Made by a program: the position numbers and the translations under genes. From Pleurocapsa sp. PCC 7319 (GTDB taxonomy: Bacteria; Cyanobacteriota; Cyanobacteriia; Cyanobacteriales; Xenococcaceae): a DNA stretch of 64,000 nucleotides. Under the pieces are notes generated by a model that saw nothing but the letters and a program-made list of their open reading frames with translations, made no database searches and had not been told where the DNA came from. Below are positions 44,594 to 53,565 of the stretch, piece by piece. How positions within the stretch are numbered: position 1 is the first letter of the stretch; every line of letters begins with the position of its first letter. Location of the stretch: the NCBI RefSeq assembly GCF_000332195.1, contig NZ_KB235922.1:3693322-3757321 (forward strand), read 5' to 3'.

Positions 44594-45748
44594 TCAAAAG
44601 AAGTCTGGCATCCAAGGGCGATCGCCTGAAAAAATTAAACTTGCTGTTGCTAAAGCCGCGGGAGTAGCTTGTATATAGTTTAGCTGCTTTAACTGAGTAG
44701 GACTCAAAAAGCCTGCATAAAGGGAGGCAAAATGACAAATATTGAGTTGGAAATCACCATTTCCTCCTCGACTTACCTCTCCTTTTCCTTGAGACACTTG
44801 CAAACAAAACTTACCATTATTAGCAGGGAGCAATTCATCTTTAATATCTAAATGTAATTCTGCTGACAATTCTGGTGGATAACCCCGCTTTGTCAGTGCA
44901 GTAGGTAAATCGATAACTCGCAACATCCAATTTTCCTGTTTCTCTACGATCGCACTTTGTTCGGGTAAAAGTAGTAGGAAAGGATTAACAGGAGAACCCC
45001 ACCAGGTTACTTCTTTAATTTGCGATCGATGATCTCCTAGAAATGTCCATACTCGCTTGGCTGCTGCTGCGGTTAACAATGCCCAATCTGCGATCGCGAT
45101 TTGCTTCTTTTCTTGAGTGAAAATTATATAGCCTTCTGGACGATCGGGCGAACCAATTAGATAAGCATAGAGCGTTCCTTCTTTTGGAGGTTCTAAAACT
45201 GACTCCCAAATGGCTTGAGCGCGTTCTAAGTTTCCGTTATTCAACCGAGACTGTTGGCGATAAATATCGGCAATACGGCGATCGCTTACTTCAATTCGTT
45301 CCAGAGTCAAATCCCTTTCCCGTAGCTGAATGCTGGCTGTTGGTAATTTCCATTTACAGTAACTACCGCCCTGTTCGTATCCTACCTGGCGATAGGGTAT
45401 TTGGGTTGCAGGATACAACGCAGAAATAGGAATTTGCTGACGATGTAGCTCTTGAATCGTCTGTTTTAAAAGCCGATTGGCGACACCTTGTCCTCGATAT
45501 TCGGGAGCGACACCAACAGCAGCAATTCCTGCCATTGGTACGGTTTTACCGCCAAACCACTGACCCATATGATAAATTGCCAAACCGCCGATTACTTGGT
45601 CTTGACGAGTAATTATACGGAAATTTTCTTCACCAATACGATCGAGATATGGCTGCCATTCTGATAGAAGAGAACCAAAACACTGACAATCAATTTCTCC
45701 CAACCGTTCGAGTTGTTGGGTATTAGGGGTAGAAATATATTGGTACAT
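44594..45748 (-). CDS. Eis-like GNAT acetyltransferase with sterol-carrier-type C-terminal domain
   Basis: 384 residues, the length of Eis-type proteins. An N-terminal GNAT core has MAGIAAVGVAPEYRGQGVAN and ALYPATQIPYRQVGYEQGG; a second GNAT-like unit lies in the middle (LLTAAAAKRVWTFLGDHR). A C-terminal SCP2-like domain (about 285-384) has AELHLDIKDELLPANNGKF and ICHFASLYAGFLSP. Eis relatives acetylate amines, including aminoglycosides, in some organisms. The substrate here is unknown. Confidence 0.82.
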   Translation of the reverse strand: MYQYISTPNTQQLERLGEIDCQCFGSLLSEWQPYLDRIGEENFRIITRQDQVIGGLAIYHMGQWFGGKTVPMAGIAAVGVAPEYRGQGVANRLLKQTIQELHRQQIPISALYPATQIPYRQVGYEQGGSYCKWKLPTASIQLRERDLTLERIEVSDRRIADIYRQQSRLNNGNLERAQAIWESVLEPPKEGTLYAYLIGSPDRPEGYIIFTQEKKQIAIADWALLTAAAAKRVWTFLGDHRSQIKEVTWWGSPVNPFLLLLPEQSAIVEKQENWMLRVIDLPTALTKRGYPPELSAELHLDIKDELLPANNGKFCLQVSQGKGEVSRGGNGDFQLNICHFASLYAGFLSPTQLKQLNYIQATPAALATASLIFSGDRPWMPDFF

Positions 45749-45887
45749 ATTGATAATTGATTTTAAGCGTTGATATTGACCGCAGAAGGCGGTGAACCTG
45801 TGACGTAAAGCTCAATCTATCACTCCAAAACAACCATGATTCTGTTTCTGGTTCAATTTAATTGCCTGCCTTTTAGGTCGCGATTTG

Positions 45888-46559
45888 TTAGTTGTTATGA
45901 TTGAACTGTTCCATTAAAAAGGGTTTCCCGTGTCCAGGATAAACAGTATTTATTCCTAAACTTTTGAGTTTTTTGACACTGGCACTTGCTGCCAAGGGAT
46001 CGTCAATTATCGACCAGAGTTTTGGTTGATCGGTATTTCCTAATAAATCCCCGCAGAATAAATTTTGATCAGCTAATAAAACGCCGATTGAGCCTTTTGA
46101 ATGACCAAGAAGATCGAGAACTTGAGCATCTAATCCATATTTAGCAAGTTTATCTCCATCTTTGAGATACAGATCTGGTTTAAATCTGTCCGATCTATCT
46201 AATCCAAACAACAGACTAAATATTATCTTAATAAAAATATTTGGTTTTCGGCGATTCCAGAACATATCTCCCCGTTCGACCATGCCCAGATCGGCATGAT
46301 GCATAGCTATTTTTGTCCCAAACTTTTGACGAAAATATGCAGCATTTCCACAGTGGTCTATATCTCCATGAGTTAGGATAATTAGCTTAAGATTGCCCGA
46401 ATGGCAGCCTGCATTTCTCAGTTTTGTTTCAATAGTGCTGCGCTGATTTGGCATCCCCGTGTCGATCAAGATATAATCATTGCCGATTTTAACAAGGTAG
46501 CAATTTACGGAAATATTTAATGCAAAAGGAGTGGTAATGGTGAGAATTTCTATAGTCAT
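45888..46559 (-). CDS. MBL-fold metallo-hydrolase
   Basis: 223 residues with NDYILIDTGMPNQRSTIE, the metal motif LTHGDIDHCGN (HxxxDH type), the LLGHSKGSIGVLLADQNLFCGD ligand strand, and a closing TVYPGHGKP. Two-metal hydrolase of unknown substrate (glyoxalase II or lactonase-like). Confidence 0.85.
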   Translation of the reverse strand: MTIEILTITTPFALNISVNCYLVKIGNDYILIDTGMPNQRSTIETKLRNAGCHSGNLKLIILTHGDIDHCGNAAYFRQKFGTKIAMHHADLGMVERGDMFWNRRKPNIFIKIIFSLLFGLDRSDRFKPDLYLKDGDKLAKYGLDAQVLDLLGHSKGSIGVLLADQNLFCGDLLGNTDQPKLWSIIDDPLAASASVKKLKSLGINTVYPGHGKPFLMEQFNHNN

Positions 46560-46578
46560 AGATTCCTCCTAGTTACTT

Positions 46579-46627
46579 AGATAAGACATAAGTATTGAGT
46601 GTCCTAATCTAAATTCGTATTGCCATA
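46579..46627. repeat. Partial copy of the TA-flanked MITE family
   Basis: GAGTGTCCTAATCTAAATTC and the following GTATTGCCATA match the right half of the elements at 63.4 and 63.8 kb. The left terminal repeat is missing. It lies in the 187-bp gap before the HD-domain gene. Confidence 0.5.
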
Positions 46628-46761
46628 TCTAAATTATTCATTAAGTCCATACTAAAAGTGAATTATTTTTGTTTCGGGTGCAATAGAGACAGTTTTAGCA
46701 GCAAGCGATCGCAACAGGTACGGCAACAGCAGTCTTGTAAAAGAATTTGTCAATATGGTTA

Positions 46762-47766
46762 ATGAAGAATCAAGCTAGCACAATGTTTTTTGATGATAGT
46801 GTCTACGGAACTTTCACGATTAGCGAACCCATACTTCAAGAACTAATCGCCAGCGAGCCTTTACAACGCCTCCAAGACATTAGTATGGCAGGATATGCAG
46901 AGCCATTTTTTCCTGACTCTTACCACAGTCGTTTTGAACACTCGGTTGGGGTTTGTTATCTATTGTCTCATTTTGGTGCATCTTTGGAAGAGCAGATAGC
47001 AGGACTGTTACACGATATTTCCCACACTGCTTTTTCTCATTGTATAGATTATGCTCTCTCAGAAGGTTCTCAGACACACCATACTTTCCAAGATGATGCT
47101 TTTGAAACTTTTGTAACCCACAGCGTCATCCCTCAGATTCTCCAAAAGTATCAGTTCAAGGCGCAAGATTTCTTTGATGAGTCTCGTTTTCCTCTATTAG
47201 AACAATCCTTACCAAGTCTTTGTGCCGATCGCATTGATTATGTTTTGCGTGCTGGTATTCATCATCGAGTTATCGATCGCCCAACCATTCAAGAATTTTT
47301 AGATGGGCTTGGTATCATCGATCGACAATGGGTTTTTAAAAATTCTCAACTAGCACGGAAATTTGCGGAATTTTTCCGCCATATCAACGATAAATACTAC
47401 TCTAGTTTGGAATCAGCCGTGATGTTATGCAGTGTTGGCAACTTGCTCAAACATAGTCTGAGTCAAGGTTACATCAATCGAGACGAATTATTTCAAAGCG
47501 ATCGCCAGATATTAGCTAAAATTACGCCCCATCTTCAAAAAGATTTGCATCTGTTGCAGTATTGGCAGCAAATGAACGATCGGATTGAAGTAGAAAATAA
47601 TTCCCAAAACTTTGATATTTTGGTTCGCTGTAAATCGCGGATAGTCGATCCACTGTGTTTGGTTGGCGGACAAGTGCAAACCCTATCTCAGTATCATTCA
47701 GATTGGCAAGATGCGATCGTCCAAGATTCTCAGCCAAGAGTGTATCATCTCAAATTTCATCATTAG
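46762..47766 (+). CDS. HD-domain phosphohydrolase
   Basis: 334 residues from the ATG at 46762 (a TTG at 46747 and an ATG at 46783 are alternatives; none has a clear ribosome site). The HD core reads SRFEHSVGVCYLLSHFG, IAGLLHDISHTAFSHCID and LCADRIDYVLRAG, matching the dGTPase/YfbR-like HD group of metal-dependent phosphohydrolases. Substrate unknown; nucleotides are typical. Confidence 0.82.
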   Translation: MKNQASTMFFDDSVYGTFTISEPILQELIASEPLQRLQDISMAGYAEPFFPDSYHSRFEHSVGVCYLLSHFGASLEEQIAGLLHDISHTAFSHCIDYALSEGSQTHHTFQDDAFETFVTHSVIPQILQKYQFKAQDFFDESRFPLLEQSLPSLCADRIDYVLRAGIHHRVIDRPTIQEFLDGLGIIDRQWVFKNSQLARKFAEFFRHINDKYYSSLESAVMLCSVGNLLKHSLSQGYINRDELFQSDRQILAKITPHLQKDLHLLQYWQQMNDRIEVENNSQNFDILVRCKSRIVDPLCLVGGQVQTLSQYHSDWQDAIVQDSQPRVYHLKFHH

Positions 47767-47815
47767 CCGTTGGTAGGTGTGAATTCTGAATAGCGATCGC
47801 CATTAGCAGTAGCAA

Positions 47816-48577
47816 TTAGCCTTCGGCTATGACTAGCATTTCAAAATCTTCAGTGGTTAATTGATCATCTCGGCTAAAAGCACCTAGTTTTGCGCCAAAT
47901 ATCTCAATAGTTGTAAAATCAAGCCTCTTTGATAGCCAAGTTATTTCAGATGGCGCATAATATCTTTCATTACATTGCAGTTCTTTTTTGTTTCCCAGAT
48001 CGTCTTCAAAATACACAGTGCTAGATTCCCGAAAAGTCATTAGATCGAATGAAATATTATCAAGGGTTGAATTTTCTTCTTTGACTTGGGAATCGAGAAA
48101 TTCTTTGACAGAATGAAACAGAGGAAACAAAGCATTCAAAGTGGTAAAAATCATTTTTCCTTCTGGCTTTAAAGCATTGGCAGCATTCTGGAGAATTTGA
48201 AAATTCATCTCATCAGTTTCCATCAAGGTAAATCCACCTTCACAGAGCATAATAACCAAATCAAATTCGTTTAAATAAGTAAGATTTCTGGCATCACATT
48301 GTAGGAAATCAATTTGCAGATTTTGTTCGACGGCTTTTTCTCTAGCACGTTGCAAAAGTGATTCTGACAAATCGATCCCGACGACTGTGTATCCTCTTTT
48401 AGCTAATTCAATAGAATGCCTGCCCGTTCCACATCCTATATCTAATATTTTGCAGTTTTTGTTGTAATTAATCTCTTGTTCGAGAAAATCGCATTCTCCA
48501 ATAGTTCCATGAGTGAAACTTTCGCGGTCGTATTTCACTCCATAATCTTCATATAACTCTTCGTACCACTGTTTCAT
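47816..48577 (-). CDS. Class I SAM-dependent methyltransferase
   Basis: 253 residues. Motif I CKILDIGCGTGRHSIELAKR, acidic motif VVGIDLSESLLQRA, DFLQCDARNLTYLNEFDLVI, and a C-terminal cyclase-like PSEITWLSKRLDFTTIEIFG. It begins YEELYEDYGVKYDRE. A small-molecule methyltransferase; substrate unknown. Confidence 0.85.
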   Translation of the reverse strand: MKQWYEELYEDYGVKYDRESFTHGTIGECDFLEQEINYNKNCKILDIGCGTGRHSIELAKRGYTVVGIDLSESLLQRAREKAVEQNLQIDFLQCDARNLTYLNEFDLVIMLCEGGFTLMETDEMNFQILQNAANALKPEGKMIFTTLNALFPLFHSVKEFLDSQVKEENSTLDNISFDLMTFRESSTVYFEDDLGNKKELQCNERYYAPSEITWLSKRLDFTTIEIFGAKLGAFSRDDQLTTEDFEMLVIAEG

Positions 48578-48827
48578 CTTTTTAATTAGCTCTAATTTAT
48601 TAAAAGAACATTGAATGGGGAAAATGTAGGAATAGAAGCGATCGCCATTGAATTCACCTTTGATAAAGACGATTTAGCATGACTTTTACAGTTCATAGAT
48701 AGCCTTTGTCTTTGAGGGTTTCAGGAGACAGTCTTCGTTTGGCGATCGCAGCTTGTACAACATCCTTAGCCTTAATTTGTCTCGACTAAATTTTGATAGG
48801 CGAGCTAGTGAAATTTGGTTCGACTAA
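48578..48827. other. Spacer with a possible coding scrap
   Basis: On the minus strand about 30 codons before a TGA at 48693-48695 read KDVVQAAIAKRRLSPETLKD and KGYL, which looks like the end of a degraded gene, preceded by an in-frame stop. No start exists. Nothing else is visible. Confidence 0.25.
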
Positions 48828-49210
48828 CTAGTATGAATAGATCGCGTAACTCAGGTAAATACCTAAAGCAACAAATCCGACACCTGAGAATTTGAGTGCT
48901 TGCTTGCTGGTTTTTGGCGATCGCAACATGACTTCAGGTATGACAATTAATCCTGCACCTTTAATGGTAGTAAAGATACCAATCAGCGTAACGAGTATTT
49001 CCAAAAGGTTTCCCCAACGGAAATGTTGAATCAGAATTGACATACCAAACAGAAAATGGGCTGCCCCAGAAAGATTGATGGTTAAGGAATCTATAGTGTC
49101 ATCATCTGCACCATCTTAGAGTAGAAATTTGTTGAAATTAGCAATCCCAATCCAGTTACAACAAAATAAGCAGAAGTAATTTGGGCATAAAAGAGAGTTG
49201 TCTGGCTCAT
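48828..49210 (-). pseudogene. Small membrane protein broken by a single-base frameshift
   Basis: A well-placed start (ATG at 49210 after GGAGGAACGTTG) gives MSQTTLFYAQITSAYFVVTG and 19 more codons before a stop. From about 49110 the next frame carries on as ADDDTIDSLTINLSGAAHFL and through three further hydrophobic segments to a stop at 48828. The span of 383 nt is one base short of 128 codons. Restoring one base near 49110 gives a continuous 127-residue, four-helix membrane protein. Either a recent mutation or a sequencing error. Confidence 0.75.
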
Positions 49211-49256
49211 CAACGTTCCTCCATCGTACAACACTTCCTTTAGCGGTTTTTTGGTA

Positions 49257-49745
49257 TTAAACTGTGTTTGCTCGTGGACGGCGTACAGCCATAAACCATA
49301 CCCACCAAATCAAAAAAAGTTGCAGTGGTATACGGAAGAGAAGATATCGCGCACCTTGGACATTGCCACCAAAATCTACAGAATTGAGTGAGGCATAAAT
49401 GTTAGAGGGCAGCACGCAAATTAGAAATGCGATTGGCTTTGCCACTGCGCGGAGCGCAATCGCCACAATACCCGTTATACGCCGAGCCGATGACCACAAA
49501 AAGCTAATACCCATAAGGATTTCCATGATTCCAGTGATGTAGATGATGGGATAGCGAGCGGGCAACCGTTCTGGCAGCATCTTCACCATACCGTCCGCTA
49601 AACTAAAATGACTTACTCCTGTAAATAAAAACAGGGCAGCAAATGCAATACACCCAGCAGTGCGAACCTGATGGGAAAGACCTGTAATCCCTAATATTCC
49701 CCACGTCACAAAAAAAACGCTGAGTAACACAACTAGAACAATCAT
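49257..49745 (-). CDS. DoxX-like membrane protein
   Basis: About 162 residues from the ATG at 49745 (GGAAG in front; a longer frame starts at 49820). Four or more hydrophobic segments: MIVLVVLLSVFFVTWGILGI, AGCIAFAALFLFTGVSHF, YPIIYITGIMEILMGISFLW and a C-terminal LFRIPLQLFLIWWVW. FTGVSHF and the GIMEILMG helix are DoxX features. DoxX relatives are often found near ECF41 sigma factors and redox genes, as here. Confidence 0.7.
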   Translation of the reverse strand: MIVLVVLLSVFFVTWGILGITGLSHQVRTAGCIAFAALFLFTGVSHFSLADGMVKMLPERLPARYPIIYITGIMEILMGISFLWSSARRITGIVAIALRAVAKPIAFLICVLPSNIYASLNSVDFGGNVQGARYLLFRIPLQLFLIWWVWFMAVRRPRANTV

Positions 49746-49826
49746 TGAGCTTCCTTTCCTTATACGAAATCCAAAAACAATGCTACATATCGAATTGCAG
49801 GACTGAGTAATGAGTAACAAGGTAAA

Positions 49827-50246
49827 TTATATTTCCCAAAACTCCACTGCACCTACTGGTAACTGGGTAAGCAGGCGATCGAAGGCTTCTTCATCTACAT
49901 GCCTTCGCAAAGCACCAGCCACATCACTAATCGCCGTATCCGTAGAAAAATTGTGTTCCGAACGCAACGACTTTACCTCCTGCGTCATAACTTCACGATT
50001 CTCGAATGGCTTTGTCGGCTCATCTGTATTCCAGTCGGTAACAAAGAGCGCTCTCAGGCAAATCGGTAGTACATTAGCAAAAGCAATAGCGTCTTTCGTT
50101 GAAAGTCGGTGACGAAACGTGTGAAATACCCCCTGAGTCATTGTATAAGCTACGTGAGTACTCCAAAGCCCTGCCGTATCCCGCGCGTCTACTAAATAAT
50201 CATAGAATCGACCTGAAGCGCGCTCATATTCTAAAGGTACTGGCAT
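49827..50246 (-). CDS. DUF2267 protein
   Basis: 139 residues, helical: VPLEYERASGRFYDYLVDAR, AYTMTQGVFHTFRHRLS, AIAFANVLPICLRALFVTDW and DEEAFDRLLTQLPVGAVEFW. This is the DUF2267 pattern of two similar helical halves ending in LP-x-G-A-x-x-F/W. Function unknown; often in stress clusters. Confidence 0.8.
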   Translation of the reverse strand: MPVPLEYERASGRFYDYLVDARDTAGLWSTHVAYTMTQGVFHTFRHRLSTKDAIAFANVLPICLRALFVTDWNTDEPTKPFENREVMTQEVKSLRSEHNFSTDTAISDVAGALRRHVDEEAFDRLLTQLPVGAVEFWEI

Positions 50247-50366
50247 ATCTGTATCCCTATAAATCGATTATTTTCCGAGTATAAAGTTACCTATTACCCG
50301 CCACAGACAACCTTTCCTTTGTATCGTAACTGATGAACTCTCAAGGATCGGTGTGGATGAGCTTTG

Positions 50367-50768
50367 TTAGATACTTGTTTCTAATAGCTCTACGCCGTAT
50401 GAATTATCAATAGCACACAACCACTTGCCATCAGTAGTCTTTTTATAGACGTAAATTGCATCTCTTTCAGTGGAAAACTCTGAATCTAGCTTTTTAGGAG
50501 ACTCGATATAGGTTTTTGATAAAACCAAGGCTATATTTCCAGCCTCAATTATAACCATGTCACTTTGTGACACTTTCAGACTGTCGTTAAAGTAGTCAGA
50601 AATTTTCTTATGTGCCTCTTTAATCGCTTCACGACCTTGTACCAGCGTCCCAGGCTTAACCACCAATACCGCATCTTCACTATAGCAACTGGCTACAGTA
50701 TCAAAATCGCGATCGCCGATCGCTTTGTCTGCTTTGGCTATTTCTTGCTTTAGGGGATGGTTCTCCAT
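50367..50768 (-). CDS. SnoaL-like/DUF4440 protein (NTF2 fold)
   Basis: 133 residues: IAKADKAIGDRDFDTVASCY, VLVVKPGTLVQGREAIKEAH, IYVYKKTTDGKWLCAIDN. A polar cone-shaped NTF2-like fold; relatives include ketosteroid isomerase-like and YybH proteins. Catalytic role unknown. Confidence 0.75.
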   Translation of the reverse strand: MENHPLKQEIAKADKAIGDRDFDTVASCYSEDAVLVVKPGTLVQGREAIKEAHKKISDYFNDSLKVSQSDMVIIEAGNIALVLSKTYIESPKKLDSEFSTERDAIYVYKKTTDGKWLCAIDNSYGVELLETSI

Positions 50769-50801
50769 TTTTGCCTCCGCATAGCATGGATTTTTAGATT
50801 G

Positions 50802-50942
50802 TTATTCTGGAATTACAGCGATCGCATCAACCTCAAACAACATTCCATCTAACGCTAACCTTGGCACTGGAACTAATGTTTGTGCTGGTGCTTTCTGACC
50901 CCAAATTGCTGATATTTCCGATGTTAACTGTTCCAGCTTTAA
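50802..50942 (-). pseudogene. C-terminal fragment of a RidA/YjgF-like protein
   Basis: 46 codons ending in TAA: KLEQLTSEISAIWGQKAPAQ, TLVPVPRLALDGMLFEVDAI, AVIPE. The second part is the conserved RidA C-terminus (V-P-x-L-A-x-D-G-M-L-F-E-V-D/E-A). The first 85 or so residues are missing and the fragment abuts the alcohol-dehydrogenase stop at 50943, so a deletion or recombination joint lies here. Confidence 0.75.
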
Positions 50943-51959
50943 TTAGACTTTAACCACTGCTCGAAAACGCGCTTTGCCATCGCGAACGTGTTGTACAGCT
51001 TTGTTAATATCCTGCATGGCAAACTGTTCGCACATCGGCGTAATATTATGAATCGCACAAAACTCCAGCATTTCTCTAGTATCGGAAGGCGAACCCGCAC
51101 GACCGCCACCGACTTTCTTTTCGCTGGCAATTAGTGGGAAAGGCATCAATGATACTGCCCCATCGGGAACACCGCAGATAACTAAAATTCCTTCAGGTGC
51201 TAAAGCATTTATATAAGCATTCCAATCCACATTTGCCGAAACAGTTGACAAAATAAAATCAAACCGTCCCGCAGCTTTTTCTAAATCTTCTGGTGATTCT
51301 TTGGTGGCAATAAAATCAGTTGCTCCCAGTTTGCGGGTGTTTTCTTCCTTAGAACGAGTAGTGCTAAGACCCGTTACCTGGGTTCCCATTTTGGCCAAAA
51401 ACTGTACTGCCAAGTGACCCAAACCGCCTAAACCCAAAACCGCAGTTTCCATTCCAGGTCGTACGCCATAGTGTCGGATCGGCGACCATACCGTAGTCCC
51501 TGCACACATCAGAGGACCTGCAAGAGAAGGATCTAACCCATCGGGAATGGGAATTGCCCAGCGAGATTGCGATCGCACTCTATTTGCCCAAGCACCATTA
51601 CGATCGACAATTGTTTGACCTACTTCGTCTTCGTTCAAGCACAGTTCTTCTTTGCCCGCGTCACAGTTTTTACAGTGATTACAAGATGCCGACTGCCAAC
51701 CTACTCCTACTCGCTGACCGATGCGATCTGGAGCTACTTGACTCCCTACTGCCACGATCTTACCAATAGCTTCATGTCCAGGGATAAAAGGATAGCTAGA
51801 CATTCCCCACTCGTTATCGATCATTGATAGGTCACTGTGACAGATGCCACAATATTCAACTTCTACTTCCACCTCATCCGCAGCTAATTCCCCTGGATTG
51901 TATTCAAAGGATTCTAACTTTCCGCCTTGTTCTTTACAGGCGTAACCTTTAATCATCAT
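50943..51959 (-). CDS. Zinc-dependent NAD(P) alcohol dehydrogenase (YahK/CAD-like)
   Basis: 338 residues of the medium-chain dehydrogenase family. Catalytic zinc ligands are in YCGICHSDLSM and FIPGHEAIGKIV; structural zinc cysteines in CNHCKNCDAGKEELC. Rossmann VLGLGGLGHLAVQFLAKMG follows, then LSTTRSKEENTRKLGA with a Thr/Arg pattern favouring NADP. It reduces aldehydes or oxidises alcohols; probably a detoxifying reductase. Three genes in this stretch (SnoaL, RidA scrap, dehydrogenase) share strand and style. Confidence 0.88.
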   Translation of the reverse strand: MMIKGYACKEQGGKLESFEYNPGELAADEVEVEVEYCGICHSDLSMIDNEWGMSSYPFIPGHEAIGKIVAVGSQVAPDRIGQRVGVGWQSASCNHCKNCDAGKEELCLNEDEVGQTIVDRNGAWANRVRSQSRWAIPIPDGLDPSLAGPLMCAGTTVWSPIRHYGVRPGMETAVLGLGGLGHLAVQFLAKMGTQVTGLSTTRSKEENTRKLGATDFIATKESPEDLEKAAGRFDFILSTVSANVDWNAYINALAPEGILVICGVPDGAVSLMPFPLIASEKKVGGGRAGSPSDTREMLEFCAIHNITPMCEQFAMQDINKAVQHVRDGKARFRAVVKV

Positions 51960-52054
51960 AGTTGCACCGCTTCTGATAATAATTCAATAATTGATTTGTT
52001 CGTGATGGCGATCGCCAGAGACTTTTCCCTCAAAATCACTTTGCATGAGAAGGT

Positions 52055-53026
52055 TTAAGAAAAATTATAGGCTAACTGCGACCGACTTGAGCCGTGTAAG
52101 TTGTCGAGCGCCATTTCTGCCACCTTTTTGGAAAAGCTCTGTTTTAACTTGTTCGGGTTTCTCATAAAATAGAGAGACTGGATTCGATTATCCACAATGT
52201 CAATTGCTACCACGTTTTCGAGCTTGCTGCCAAGAGTGTAAACAATGCCTGGTTGACCGTTCACCCGAACCAACTCAAGCTCATACTTTAAACCAAGCTT
52301 CTGACTACGACGATAAATTGCCCTCAAGAAACCAGCTACCTTAGCTGCACCGTGCAGAGGCTTGAGGCAAGCTACGACTTTACCACCTCCATCAGACCAG
52401 AAGGTAATATCTTCAGCTAGTAAGTCAAGCAATCCTTGCAAATCTCCTCGCTGAGAAGCTGCTATAAATTTGCGGGTGAGTCGTTCTTGCTGTTGAAGAG
52501 AAACTGAAAAGCGCGATCGCCTTTTGGTTAAATGCTGACGTGCCCGTCGGGCAATCTGTCTACAGTTGGTAGGTTTTTTTTTAACGATTTGGCTAATTTC
52601 CTTGTAATCATAACCAAAGGCTTCTCGTAGCAAAAAGACAGCTCGTTCTAATGGCGACAATTGCTCTAGTAAGACTAGGAACGCTATAGTCAAAGAATCT
52701 GCCAACTCAGCCATTTTGCTCGGGTCAGTAGAAGATTCTGTAACAATCGGTTCGGGCAACCAAGACCCAACATACTGTTCCCTTTGAACCCGGGCTGAGC
52801 GTAGTTGGTCAATGCACAAGCGAGTAACGATTGTCGTGAGGTAGGATTTGGTAGACTTGACGCTTTGTTGGGACGTTTGCTGCCACCGCAGAAAAGTTTC
52901 CTGCACCATGTCTTCGGCATCCATGACACTGCCCAGCATACGATAGGCGATCGCAAATAGCAACGAACGATATTGATCGAAGTCTTCAAGCTGATCTATG
53001 GGGGCTTTTTTGGAGCTGGTAATCAT
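52055..53026 (-). CDS. sigJ: ECF41-group sigma factor SigJ with C-terminal SnoaL-like domain
   Basis: 323 residues. Sigma region 2 (15-75) has YRMLGSVMDAEDMVQETFLR, region 4 (110-170) has LSPLERAVFLLREAFGYDYK. The three motifs described for ECF41 are readable: WLPEP (89-93) in the linker, DGGGK (212-216) and NPNKL (290-294, for NPDKL) in the NTF2-like tail. Family knowledge: the fused tail controls activity, and an anti-sigma is absent. It is the second gene after a carboxymuconolactone decarboxylase (14-bp gap), the usual partner. The matching promoter lies ahead of that gene (53539-53565), so autoregulation is likely. Confidence 0.93.
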   Translation of the reverse strand: MITSSKKAPIDQLEDFDQYRSLLFAIAYRMLGSVMDAEDMVQETFLRWQQTSQQSVKSTKSYLTTIVTRLCIDQLRSARVQREQYVGSWLPEPIVTESSTDPSKMAELADSLTIAFLVLLEQLSPLERAVFLLREAFGYDYKEISQIVKKKPTNCRQIARRARQHLTKRRSRFSVSLQQQERLTRKFIAASQRGDLQGLLDLLAEDITFWSDGGGKVVACLKPLHGAAKVAGFLRAIYRRSQKLGLKYELELVRVNGQPGIVYTLGSKLENVVAIDIVDNRIQSLYFMRNPNKLKQSFSKKVAEMALDNLHGSSRSQLAYNFS

Positions 53027-53040
53027 GATTACTTTACTTA

Positions 53041-53502
53041 TTATGCTGTTGCTTGTACTTGATAACTTCCAGGTACGATCTGGGTGGCAATACTAAGGCG
53101 GTTCCAAGCGTTGATTGCCACGATCGCCATTAGTAGTTTTACGATTTGCTCGGGTGTAAAGTAGCGACTCACTTCTTCGTATACTGCATCAGGTACGCCG
53201 TGTTTGCCAATTTGCGTTACGGCTTCGGTCAAGGTTAATGCAGCACGCTCTTGGGAAGTAAAAAAGGGCGTTTCTGACCAAGCACTGAGGGCATAGAGCC
53301 GCTGTTCCGTTTCTCCCGCGTGTCTGGCATCCTTGGTGTGCATATCAATGCAGAAAGCACAGCCATTGATTTGAGATGCTCTGGTTTTAACAAGTTCGAG
53401 TAGGGTTTTATCTAATCCACTGGCACGAACATAGTTCTCAACCTCCATCATGGCATGGTAGGCAGCAGGTTCAACTTTGTCAATTTTAAGTCTTGTCTTC
53501 AT
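53041..53502 (-). CDS. Carboxymuconolactone decarboxylase/AhpD-like protein
   Basis: 153 residues from the ATG at 53502; a TTG at 53535 is nearer the -10 element and would leave almost no leader. The AhpD core reads LLELVKTRASQINGCAFCID and MHTKDARHAGETEQRL, with the CxxC pair and His of the redox site. It is predicted to reduce peroxides or act on an electrophile. It is the usual COE partner of ECF41 sigma factors and heads the sigJ transcript. Confidence 0.9.
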   Translation of the reverse strand: MKTRLKIDKVEPAAYHAMMEVENYVRASGLDKTLLELVKTRASQINGCAFCIDMHTKDARHAGETEQRLYALSAWSETPFFTSQERAALTLTEAVTQIGKHGVPDAVYEEVSRYFTPEQIVKLLMAIVAINAWNRLSIATQIVPGSYQVQATA

Positions 53503-53538
53503 TTTAAGATCTTCTAATCTAAAGTCTTCATTCAATAA

Positions 53539-53565
53539 GACGAAGTAGATACTTGATATGTGACA
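53539..53565 (-). promoter_or_regulatory. ECF41-type promoter of the CMD-sigJ operon
   Basis: On the minus strand TGTCACA (53559-53565), a 16-bp spacer and CGTC (53539-53542). This matches the reported ECF41 consensus TGTCACA-N16-CGTC exactly. It is 37 bp before the preferred start at 53502, leaving a leader of about 30 nt. The only copy with correct spacing found in this stretch. Confidence 0.85.

Noticed and set aside
51554-51827. Plus-strand frames inside the alcohol dehydrogenase
   Set aside because: Antisense to the zinc-binding coding region, with no supporting start or similarity.
51833-51841. Second ECF41 promoter -35 element (TGTGACA on plus strand)
   Set aside because: It lies within the dehydrogenase coding region and there is no CGTC at the 16-bp spacing. 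A similar string at 50567 in the SnoaL-like gene fails the same test.
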